Of a stretch of DNA of 64,000 nucleotides, positions 35,601 to 46,358 are shown in pieces. The stretch comes from Heterotrichella gracilis (Eukaryota; Sar; Xanthophyceae; Tribonematales; Xanthonemataceae): contig JAULBX010007551.1 in the NCBI GenBank assembly GCA_032358255.1, positions 1 through 64,000 of the forward strand, in the 5' to 3' direction. The notes below the pieces were generated by a model, which was not told where the DNA came from, ran no database searches, and was given only the letters and a program-made list of their open reading frames with translations. Position 1 is the stretch's first letter, and each line of letters opens with the position of its first letter. Position numbers and translations under genes: made by a program.

Positions 35601-38600
35601 TGGGAGTTAGTTGAAATTCATTTGAACCAGTTGCAACTGCATTAAATGTCCGTCTTTAGCCCGGGTAGGCTCCCTGAAAATGACTGTCAAATAATTGATC
35701 TTCCTCCCTCCTTGCAGGCTGCCTGGCAGGTCACGGGGCGGGTCACCAACCTGGCACGAGAAGCACACCCCACAGACTGCCAGATGGCGCGTGCGGCCGC
35801 CGCCGCATGCCTGGCCGCCACCCTGGCCACCAAGCAGCCAGTGCCCCAGGTGGCCGCGCTGCTGTTTGAGACACACCAGGGCGTGACACGTGGCGGCGGG
35901 GAACTGCCAGGTGGCAGCCTGGAGGCGGCCCTGAACAGGCTGGCTGTGGGGGCAGGGGATAGGGTGGCAGGGGGGAATAGTAGGAGCGGTGGTGATGATG
36001 CGGGGGTAGCAAGGAGGGATGGTAACGAGGCGTCAAGCGGGGAGGTGGGCGTGCGCCTGACCCCCTTTGCCGATGCCCTGCTGCAGCACTTGGTGTCGTG
36101 CGCTGTCGCGCCGAGTGATGATGCGCTAAATTTGGAGGCGTGGGCTGCCTTGCGGGGGCTGGGGAGGAATTACAGTGCCGCGGTGGCGGTGCAATGGGCA
36201 GCGGTGGGGGGTGCGGTGGCTGCGGTGCAAGAGAGGAGGGGTGAAGGAGGGGAGGAGGGGGGGAGCAAGGTGGCTGACCAGGCTACCCGGCTGGTTGCGG
36301 ACGTGTTGCAAGGGGAGCGGCAGGGCGGCAGGGACGAGGAGGAAGGGACAGGCCAGGCGGAGCAGCCAACAAGGTATGCAATTGATTCTGACATGTTGTT
36401 GCCTCTACAACTTATTCTTAACAATCCATGTGGCAGTGATGTAGTGCTCTTCATATTGTTGCAAATTCTGCCATGCCAAGAATAAGTTTGTATTGTCAGG
36501 ACCTATGCCCAACCCACCATCCCCCCATCGCCACAGGTCCCCTCGCAGCTCTGGAACTGGCTCAGCAGCGCCACCACCTCCACCGCCACCCGTCCCCCAC
36601 CACCTCTACCCCCCCATCTGGCACCAGGCCCTCGCTACCCTCCTCCCCACCGCCTTTGCGCTACCCCTCTTGGTACCCGCCGGTCTGACGGTGGTGGCGG
36701 CAGCATGTGACACCGCACTGGCTCGCCTGACCCCCCACCAGCAGCACCAGCTGTGGACGTGGGTGCTGGCGGCTGCGTACAGTGAGGTGGGGAGCCAGCC
36801 CGGGGTGCATGTGCCTTTGATGAAGGCTTTGGGCGCACTGGCGGCGGGGACGCATGTCACGCGCTTTGTGCAAGGTGAGCGCAAGCGGGAAAGTGCAAGG
36901 GGAGCGTTACTGGAATGTGTCACATGTGGTGAGAGGCCAATGCTGAGCCACGGTATCCCACAAAATGCATTTGGAACGAGTGCATGGCCATGCACTTGCT
37001 CTGCACTTCACGAGTCCAACAAGCAAATATTGCCGAGTGGAAGGCTGTGGTCCAACGCTGCGTCCCCTTCCTTGTGCAGAGATGCAGAGTGCCCTTACCC
37101 TGCTGTGTGCTGTTGGCCCATGGGCGCCACTGGCGCTGCGCTTGGCGGCGGCAGGCGCACTGGCCAACGTTGCAGCAGGCCTGGCGGGGGAACAGAGGGG
37201 GTGGCCTGTGGAGTGGTTGCTGCAGGCCTTGCAATGTGAGTGGAATGCGCTGCACTGCTGGCACCGACGTCAGGTGGCGTGGTGTGGTCAAGAGCGAGTA
37301 TTGCATGTGGTCCTGGGCAGCACAATGCTTGTACCTTCTCGTATGTCCTTACATCGAGATCAGCTCAGATGTGCAGTACTGGTGTAGCATGGTGATTTGT
37401 TGTTCACTTCTTTTTTGTTATCACTTCAGCTTGCCTGCTGATTGCTTGGCGGATTCATTGGTAAGTTCTGTACTTTCGTTAATCAAACTGGTGATTGGGA
37501 TTTCTTTTAAGTTACCATTGTATTCTTCTCCACAGACCATCATCATAATCACTACTTGCAATCACATTTACTAATGCCAACCCCCATCGTCTGCATAGAT
37601 CATCATCACTAATCGTCAATCAAGGTCACTAATCAATATCATCATCTTCTCCGTACCTTAATCATAATCATTAATCATCTCTATGGACCATGGCTTGCCC
37701 TCCCCTGTCCCACATTCCGTTTTCCACCTTCCTCCCGCAGCCGCTAGCGCCGCATGTGGCGACAACGACAAGGTGGCAGCAGCCGCCACCCGTGCCCTGG
37801 GCCTCCTCCTGGCGGGGCCCTGTGCAGCGGCACTGGCAAGCGACCCCTTGCAACCACCCACCCTTGCACATGCGCTGGACACCCTGGTTGCCAAGCTGGG
37901 GTCAGGCAATGCCAAGGTGCAGTGGAATGCGTGCGCTGCGGCTGCAAGGGTGGTGGCCAACCAAGGGCTGGTGACGCGGGACAGGCTGCAGCCCAAGGTA
38001 AGGGGACCTCGTAAAAAGAAAGATAGGGGACGCACAGATGCGGAACTGTAAGTGGTATTTGCTGAGTGTTTGTTTGGCACAAGGGTGGGTGTGGCTTGGA
38101 ATGTTACTAATAATACTCTGGGGGCATGCAGGTGCAGGCAATGGTGCGCCAGCTGGCAGAAGTCATGCAGGGCAGCGCAAGTTGCAAGGCGCAGGCACAC
38201 GCCGCAGCGGCGCTGGGGGCGGTTGCTGAGCGGAGCACGTTCGGAGATGCGTTCGTGCCTGTGCTGGGTGCGGCGTGCGGCTGCCTGGCGAGGCTGGTTG
38301 GTATGGAGGAGGGCGGTGTAGGAGGAGGCGATGTGGCGCACCGCGACGCGCTGCAGGGTCAGCTGCAGACCACTGTGCTGCATGTGGCGGGACTGGCGGA
38401 GGAAGGGGATGGGCCCCAACTGGCGCCGCTGCTGCCGCGGCTGGTGACCCTGTTGGAGCTGCTGGGGTTGGAGGCATATGGTGGAGGGCACAGTGATCAG
38501 GTAGGGTGGGGTGTGTGCAATGTGTGCTGTGTGTGCGGTTGTGCACAGCATTTTGTTGATGTAGGATACTGGAGGATGTGGGTTTGGAAGCCTGGTGGTG

Positions 38601-38979
38601 CTCGGCAGCCTTGTAACTGTAACTGTAGTTGTGATTGTACCAATGAGCGTTGTTGCATGCAGCGGTGGTAGGGGTTCACATGCATGCCATTCTGCCTTGC
38701 CTTGGAAGCATTGCCTGCAAGGACTGCGCTCCCGGCACGCATGGAGTACCTAAACATGGAGACATTGATGGAACACTCCGAAGACACGTGTGCTGCTTGC
38801 AGGCCAACGGCAGCGCATCCCCTGCCACCCCCACCACCTACCGCAGCTTCCACCCTGGCTGCTCCCTGCCGGTGGACGTAGCCGCACTGCGGGCGGCGGC
38901 GCTGACGCTGGTGGCGGTGACGGGGCCGGGCGATGGTTCGGTGCGCATGAGACTGGAGCGGCTGGCGGTGGCCACGTAA
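32669..38979 (+). CDS. HEATR6: HEATR6-like HEAT/ARM-repeat protein (5' end unresolved)
   Basis: Large alpha-solenoid protein of unknown molecular role, conserved from animals to plants. Motifs in order: RICHRNLAMVQHLSDF then SSWSDARELILLLVAWS (32860-33005), ETSIQEATQCAVSAAHRA (33490), a Gly/Arg-rich stretch with GGYVPPHRR (34190), the acidic SDWADSDISS followed by RVRLAALTCLHALARAAP (34600-34710), VVVHDPLPKVRAVAASTIASL across an intron, ELYTLPRQHARSFTTLS and APYHRLPPG (35190-35390), RVTNLAREAHPTDC (35740), and C-terminal repeats LVAKLGSGNAKVQWNACAAA (37890) and AQAHAAAALGAVAE (38190). The last exon ends at 38977-38979. The order of the acidic block, VVxDPLPK and APYHRL matches animal HEATR6. 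The frame is open from 32669, but no start codon is assigned, so at least one 5' exon is missing. The 3' end of the VVVHDPLPK exon is triplicated in the next intron. Confidence 0.8.
34794..34950 (+). repeat. Three tandem copies of an exon tail plus splice donor (HEATR6-like)
   Basis: The sequence GTGGTGGTGCATGACCCCCT starts at 34794 and 34861, and as GTGGTGGTGCATGATCCTCT at 34926, a spacing of 67 and 65 bases. The first two copies are each followed by AAG|GTGGGTGG donors; the third has lost the donor. The first copy is the functional exon end by frame. Confidence 0.9.
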
Positions 38980-40308
38980 ACCTAGGCTAAGTTCTGCATC
39001 TGCTGGAAATATGGTGCTTGCAGACACAACACAACAACAGCACGCAGCTATGATGGTCCTTGTCTTATTAATAAAAGTTTTCTTATCACGATAGAATTTT
39101 TCCACTTCCAAGTTCCAATTTAAGATTCGCAGCTGATGATCTCCTTTCATATAATATGATATTATCACCAAAAATCTGCTGTTGCCTGCCCGGAGTCAAG
39201 TGGTTCATGCAGGCCATTGGCCAGACTGAGTGTGACGTGCTGCCAACAATGAGCAATGCCATGTGACGTGCTGGTCATGCATGGCCAGGGACCCCTGTCA
39301 GGGGAGACCTTAAGGGACCTCAATTGATTCAGAACAATTTCAGTGAAGTTACACATTCAAATTGAATATTCATATGTGTAACACTTTGTGTTAAATCTGG
39401 GTAGGCGCCCGGCTTTTACAGTACATTGTAGTGCTCAAGCTCAGTGCGGGAGCATTATTTATGTAACAATATAAGATGTTACATTTCCATTGTGGACCAT
39501 GATCATGCATGTGCACAGTGCGTCAATAGTCCTGCAGTGCAAAAATTCCAGTGCCTGGTCCCATGCGAGGCCGCATGCACAAGCTCCAATGTGAATGAGG
39601 ATGGCCACTGCGCTGCCGCACAGGCTGCATGCACACTCCGGGTGTGGCACCTTGTGGCCTGAGGTGTGACAGTAAATACAGCCTAAGTTGTCCGCACATA
39701 ATATGCGCACATTGGGTTGAACGATTGAATGGCGCCAGCGCTCCAAGAGAAAACACCATGACCGGCAATGAGCATGACATGGTAGTGCGATCAGTCTTGC
39801 TATACACTCCCGTTACCTGCTGGGCCAGGCAGTGCAGGTGAAAGTCACTGGGCCAAGCAGTGCACTGGTTCCAGGGTAGAGGAAAGGCCATGCCCCTGCT
39901 TCCAGGGTGGTGCGTGAAATGTCGGTCCCAGGAAGCAGGTGCAGAAGTGCTGCTGAACTTTTGAAGTGGAGTTGCTAAATGTATTCAAATTTCTGTCTAC
40001 ATGCTGCTTGGATACCTAGAAGCTCCCATACCCCCCCACACGGCGCGCGCACACGCCCATGCACGGACCCTCGCAACACCCCAGGAAGACCTTGCTGCAG
40101 ACCCTTGTCTAGGGTTATCCAGGTTAACCCTCCGCTGGGATCGACTGATGGCGATTATCATAGCCTGGCCACCATCACTGTACAGCTCCATGCCAATGGG
40201 AGCTGATTGGCACGGGTGGGGGCGAGCTTGCACCGGACCCTCGTCGGGGTTTGGCCTCGCCTCGTTCCACCCTGGCCTGCAGCTTGCCCTGCCCTCCAGG
40301 GGGCTCGC
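38980..40308. other. Convergent spacer between HEATR6-like and antiporter genes
   Basis: 3' regions of converging genes with no supported third gene. Around 39347-39383 a hairpin-forming pair GTTACACAT/ATGTGTAAC flanks an AT-rich loop, and near 39289-39307 ACCCCTGTCAGGGGAG forms a short palindrome. Confidence 0.45.
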
Positions 40309-43300
40309 TTACGCAGCCTTTGCCTTCTTCATCCTGTCGCGCTGCACCGCGCTCTTGAGGTTGATCATGGGGCTCAGCAGCAGCAGCGCCATGCCGCACG
40401 CGCACAGCAGCGCGGTGAAGTATGCGTTCCAGCCAAAGTCCTTGACGATGATGGACAGGGGGATGCCGGCGTTGGCTGTGGGAGGGGGCAGGGGAGCGCG
40501 TCAGCGGGGTGTGTGGAGGTGCCAGTGGGTGGGTCATGCGGAGGACGCCAATGCAAGAACTCCAGGACAAAAGCTGAAACAACACCCGGCCGCAATAAAC
40601 CAGCCTCCCCCAGTCGACAAGCCATGTGTACTACTCCACGGCATGCACCACCTACACACTAAAACGAGCGATGGCATGCACGACCTTTGCACTCAAAAGC
40701 CGTTGTTATGCACCCAACCCCGCCCACTCTCCAGAGAAATGCAAGATGGAGGAATGGAGCCTGAACTAGAACACCCTGTAGGGGATCCTCACCTGCCCCC
40801 AGGTACGCGATCCAGCCCAGGAAGCCCTCTGAGGCGCCCACCGACTCTGGCCCCACCAGCTCAGCACCGCACAGCCCGATGAGCATCTGCGGCCCGTAGA
40901 TGAAGAAGCCGATGAGGAACACCGCGCACCACTGCGCCCATGGCAGGGTCCCGGGGATGGAGGCAAACAGCACCAGGGAGGCTGCAATCCCCACCATGTA
41001 GGCCATCACAACCTGCGTGCAGGGCGGGTGGGGGGTCAGGAGGGGGCACAGGAGAGCGAGAATGTGACCAGGCAGTGTACTGGGTTGTTTGTGTAACACA
41101 GGGCGCCAGCAGAGAGATGTAACCTCGCCATGCCGTGCACCCCATGAAGCCACAGCTTGGCCTCAGCACTTTGCACCAACACTGTATGCAGCATTGCGCA
41201 CACAGCACACTCCTCGCCTCCTTGCAGCCCTTGGTCACAGAGTGGCCCACCTTGACCACACCACCACCCACCACCCACCAATCACCACTCATCCCCTCCC
41301 CGGCCGCGCACCTGCACCCGCTTGCCCACGCTGCCCGCGCTGTCCCCTGCCTTCTGGATCATCTTGTCGCTGATGCGCCCAGCAAGCAGGCTGCCAAACA
41401 GGCCACCCAGCTCAAGGCCAGACACACGCAGCGCGGCGGCACCGGCATCAGCCACGCCCTTCTCCTGCAAGAGGGGCGGCAGCAAGGGCATGTGGGTGGC
41501 TGGGGTTGGGCAGGGCCTCCGTGCGCTATGCTGGGCATTTCATGTGCCGCTGATACACGTTGCCATGCCATGCAAAGCAGTGCGGCTAGCCAATTCCACA
41601 TGCTGATCCACAGAGAGGTAGGTAGAAAATGAAACCCACATCCGCCACCTTCGTAACAGCCCCTCAGCACTTGCAACTAGATACAGCAACATGCATGTTC
41701 TGTGGGTAACCCCAGTACCTCCCCCACCCCTGCCCCGCACCTTGAGCAGGTAGAACACGAACCACGACGTGACCCCCTGGCGGATGACGTACACAAAGAA
41801 GTAGGTGAGCGCCATGCCCCAGATGTATGGGTTCTTCAGCACGTTGTTCAGCAGCAGGGACATGAGCGACTCCTTGGGGGCCTCCTCCTCCTTGCCAGCG
41901 CTGTTGGTCTGCAAGGGGGCGGCATCATATTATTCGCAGCTAAAATAAATATACAAAGTCCTGGACCCTCTCCTAAATCTGTAATATGCTTGACAAACAA
42001 ATGGGCAGCTAGCGGGCGTGTGTCCCCAGCAGTGGGTGCGTCGTTCAGCCACGGCATGGTAGGAGATGCACGGCAAACAGGCACCACTGCTACGAGATGG
42101 ATGGTGGCAGTTGTCACATGAGATGCATGGCGACAGCCATGGCACACGATCTGCGCGCATCCAAACACAAGGAGACAAGGAATTAGATATGCACAGATCG
42201 GGAGATGGGTTCTGAGAATCAACTACAGCTTAGCGACAATGTCCTGATCGCTGCAGCATCCTTTCCCACAAACAGCCTATGCACGCACCACTGTCACCGG
42301 CTCCGCCACAGGCTCCACCGGGGGGTAGCCGCAGCTCTCTGGGGAGTCACGCGCCAGCGCCAGCACCACAAAGCCCATCACCAGGCCAACCACGCCGGGC
42401 GCCCACATGCCTGTGCGGGGAGAGTACAAGTGAGGGGCAGGGGTGCAACATGGTGCTGTATGCAGCGATCCCCACTAGATCATTGCCTACTGCCAACCAC
42501 CGGACAAGGTGGCATTTCACCTGTGGTGCCCATCTCAACTATTGCGCACACTCGCATGCATTTGCATTATTACTCATTCATGACAGCGACATGCATCGAC
42601 CAGCCGCTGTGAACACCAGCTTATCATGTAGTGACATTTTACATGTCCCGGTCCACGTACCGTACTTCCAGCCGTAGATCCTGGCTGCTGTCCCCGCCAG
42701 GATGGGCGCCGCAAACCCTCCCAGGTTGTGCGCAATGTTCCACATGCCCCACCACGTGCCCCGCTCCCCCGTGGCGTACCAGTTGGTCAGGATGCGCGCA
42801 CACGCGGGGCCGCCAAGACCCTAGTCAGGGCAAAAAAGCGGTCAGGGAGTTGTGGCGCATCTTGGGGTAAGCCGCACCCCACGCCATCACATCCAACCAA
42901 CTACAAATACCAAACAACCTGCTAGCAACTGCTCATTACCCAATGCAAGCTAACTGCCGACCAATCAAGCATCAGCCGCCCAGACACTGCAAGCGCAGGC
43001 CCTATGGGGCGGACGTTGGGCGTTGGGCACTATAGGGCATGCTTGGCACTGTCCACTGCAGTCCCCACCCTACCGCATTCCACCCTCCCTCCCATCACCT
43101 GCCCAACACATCCAAACCCCCCCTCCACCCACCTGCAGCACTCCGTTGAGTGCCCAGAACGAGCAGAACCATGTGAGGGTGGTGCCCATGCCAAACCCGA
43201 TGTTCACCGCAGCGGTGGCCATGAGGCCCACAGCCAGCAGCAGAGAGGGGGGGGTGCGCGCGCCAAGCACCCCCGACAGGAACTTGCTCATGCCGTATGC

Positions 43301-44998
43301 GATGGGGAAGATGGAGGTCATAGCGCCGACCTGGGGGGGTAGAACACGTCATAGGCACAAGAGCATCACAGCGGCGAGCAGCTGTCAGGTTGGACCAGCG
43401 GCATTGATGGACCAGACACTTGCTGGGGTACAACAACAGGTAGCGATCAGCCGGGTGTCCGAATGGGATGCGACTAGGCGCAGAGCACAAATCAATAACT
43501 GCTATTGAGGTCCTAAGCAATGGTGGTACGCGGGCCTAATACTATTGGGCCAATACTATTGGCCCTAGTGGTAACAGGCAGGTAGGGTCTGCAATGGTAC
43601 AACTGTGCAGTCAGTGGGCACTTTGTCTGAGGGGCATTCCAGCCCTGCCGGCAGGTCTACAAACGTGCCTCCATGCCTCAGCTCTTGCAGTGCACAACAC
43701 AAGTGCTGCATGCAGTGGTGCGCGTAGTGTAAGGCGCCCAAGCTAGGTGTGCAATACCGCCGTGGTTTGTCAGCACCAGACCCCCACACGACAGTGAGTA
43801 GAAGTGCATCACCAGGAGCCCTGCACCCTTGACCCTAACTACTGCCCTTGCTTGGACCCACCCCTGCCCCCTGCCCCCACCTGTGTGATGTCCATCTTCA
43901 GCGCCGCGTCCGCCACCATGACTGGCGCTGTGTACGTCAGGCTGTTGCGCGTGAGGTAGTAGGAGGAGTACCTGGAGAGGGCAGGGTGCGGTTCAGGCTG
44001 GTTGCCAGTGAAAGCATGCAGGGATTATTGACGGCAGCAGGACACGCCACCAAAGCAATGGCACTCCCTTCTACTCAACACTGCTCACTGAGCAAGATTC
44101 TTTAGACCTTACATGCACAGAAAGGGTGCCCGCCACAACCCAAAGTAACAGCCACTGGCCAGGACATGCACACCGATTCAGAACCCTATTCTGGCCTCCA
44201 TCCCATTCATCCCTCGTGGCTTCCGGTTGCAGCATGCAGCCACCACACCTAGACACCTGGCCACAGCGCCTTGATGGTAAGTTTTTTCAAACGGCAACTT
44301 CACTCACCCCAACACGATGCCGATGAACACCAGAAACCGGCGCACCACAAACTGCCTGGGGTAGTTGTACTCTGGCACAACTCCAGCAGCAGCAGCAGGC
44401 GCAGCATCCTGTGTGCAAGCAACACCCAGGCGCCGTGAGCACCCCACCTACCATTGGGCTGTGGCATGATCAACGTGTGAAGGCACATTTCGTGTGGCTT
44501 GCACCCAACAAGCAGCGTGATTGTGTACAGGAGCAATGCATCAAGAGCTGCACTGCCTGTAGCTACACACCTTGACAGTTGGCTCAGGTACTGGTTCTGG
44601 AGAGGCAGGCACGGCTGCAGAGCTGGAGGCCTGGGTTCTATGCCGGAAGCCAGGCCTCAGGCCAGTGGCTGGTTGATGGGGTTGGGAGCCAAGGCCAGCA
44701 GGGCTGAATCTGGTGGAGTATAAACGGGCAGTCAAGGTCAATGTGAAGCAGAGACGAGGCCTGAAACCAGCTGATGCAGAACAGAGGTGGCTAGAACCGT
44801 TGTCGTTAGGCTGTCTAGCACAAGGACCAGCAGACAACTAGATGCAGTGTAGTAGTGGCAGGGTACAGGTGTTGGGATCACGTACCTAGGCATCCGAGCA
44901 GGCCTCAGACGCACGACCCTGCTGTCTTGTGCACCAAATGTGCTGCGGGTGCTTCGGCTGCTGCACAGGGCATTGCAGTGCCCAAGTACTTGCGCCAT
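40309..44998 (-). CDS. Plastid-targeted GlpT/UhpT-type organophosphate:phosphate antiporter
   Basis: Major facilitator of the organophosphate:Pi antiporter family (glycerol-3-phosphate or hexose-phosphate exchange). Exon 1 (ATG 44998) and exon 2 encode a Ser/Arg/Pro-rich leader (MAQVLGHCNALCSSRSTRST; RFSPAGLGSQPHQPATG) typical of chloroplast import. The core follows: YPRQFVVRRFLVFIGIVLG, YSSYYLTRNSLTYTAPVM, AYGMSKFLSGVLGART, GERGTWWGMWNIAHNLGG (about 42700), a soluble loop ending EAPKESLMSLLLNNVLKNPY, YFFVYVIRQGVTSWFVFYLL, SGLELGGLFGSLLAGRISDK, WCAVFLIGFFIYGPQMLIG and PLSIIVKDFGWNAYF, with a stop at 40309-40311. The family's conserved YxxxYLxRN and GMSKF motifs are both present. This fits a 12-helix carrier in the plastid inner envelope, though the substrate is unknown. 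An in-frame ATG 32 codons upstream (45094) exists but has a weaker leader character. Confidence 0.85.
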
Positions 44999-45740
44999 GG
45001 TGACTGGGATGAAAGCGCCAAACGAGGGAGCTGTTTCACTCGAGACGACGCCCCCTGCGATCGGACTTTGTTCGTCAATAATATTGGGGCACACAACATT
45101 TTCTGGGCTCTGCAGTGTGGCTCGAATGCCGAGTGAAGGACGTCGCTAACAGCTTGTCGCATTAAAGCATGATCTACGACAGGGGTACAAGGTTACACAG
45201 ACTGACTACGAAAACAGGCGGAACTCGCTACGCCCAACAAAGATAAGACTTTAGTCATACATCCCAGAAACCTACTTTCGGTTGGAGACAGGACTTTGTT
45301 GCATGGGCGGACTGAGCCATCAACCGTACCTCTAATGTGTTGGCAACAATCAGGGCTGGCAGAATTCGCCAACCGCAAGAGGCCCGATGAAGACCAAGCA
45401 CAGACAGAACCAAGTTCAGATGTACATCGCCCGATATAAGCACCGGTTACGAAGAAGCTGCACGACTCGCAAGATTTGGGGCTAGATAATCGGATGATGG
45501 CGGGATGACGCCCACTTTGGTTGGTGCCCAGTTTGCTTGCAGCTGGTGCTGTAAGATCTGGTGCCCTCGGGCAAGGTCAAGCTGTGATGTGATCTGAAGC
45601 CTTGCAAATCGTCTTGACGCTTTGCCTCTATCAAGTTGTTTGTATCGTGGGCAGTCGTTGTGCACCTGGTGCGAATCTGGTGAGAAGGACGTTATGGGGA
45701 CGGCATCAGTCCCCACCATGTGAATGTGGATCAGATGTTG

Positions 45741-45789
45741 CTCAAAGCTCAAAGTGTGGGTGGGCTAAAAAGCTCAAAGCTCAAAGCCC
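45741..45789. repeat. Clustered GCTCAAAG direct repeats
   Basis: Two pairs of GCTCAAAGCTCAAAG, spaced by about 20 bases, lie upstream of the antiporter gene. Possibly a duplicated regulatory motif or plain microsatellite expansion. Confidence 0.75.
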
Positions 45790-46079
45790 TTGTTCCCACT
45801 CAGATATTTCCACTCCCCTGACATGGCCGGCCATCAATTACGATACAGACAATGCTAATATTAGTTATCAAAGTGCCAACTAGCAGTGCGCAAATTGCAA
45901 TTCTGTAATCAACTGAATAGTTCACCGCTGCACAAGCGCAACAACCCTGCATGGCCGCACAACCTGATGGCTAGTGCACAAGACTGTGCACAGACACCTA
46001 GGTGCACCACACCATCACAACGACTGAGAGCTGAAATAATTTGCATAGAGAGTCTCATATCACATTTCGGAACAGGTAT

Positions 46080-46262
46080 TGCTGTGCACTTGCTGTCTAG
46101 CCAGCAACTGCACTCTTCAGGCACCCATATCCACTGTATACTATACACATACTCAAAAATCCACCTGTTACTGCCCACCACCCGTAAACAGGCAGCGCTG
46201 TGCTGTCTAGCCAGCAACTGCAGTCATCCATACACCCACATATACTGTAAAATACACCATTA
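46080..46262. repeat. Diverged tandem repeat of about 115 bases
   Basis: The core CTGTCTAGCCAGCAACTGCA recurs with the flanking CACCCATAT and ACTGTA blocks in the same order. The copies differ by several substitutions and small indels. Confidence 0.7.
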
Positions 46263-46358
46263 ATAAATTCTGCATCATTCCCTGCTCCCATCGCCCACCG
46301 CCCATAAGCCCCCAATGCTGTCCCCCTTCCTTAGCCAGCCAGCCAACCCTGCAAACTC

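Larger units (their letters stand above)
44999..46358. other. Spacer upstream of the antiporter and downstream of copper amine oxidase
   Basis: No supported gene. It contains four clustered GCTCAAAG(CT) copies near 45741-45789, and two diverged copies, about 115 bases apart, of a block with CTGTCTAGCCAGCAACTGCA (near 46093 and 46205), each followed by CCATA-rich and TACTGTA-type sequence. Confidence 0.45.
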
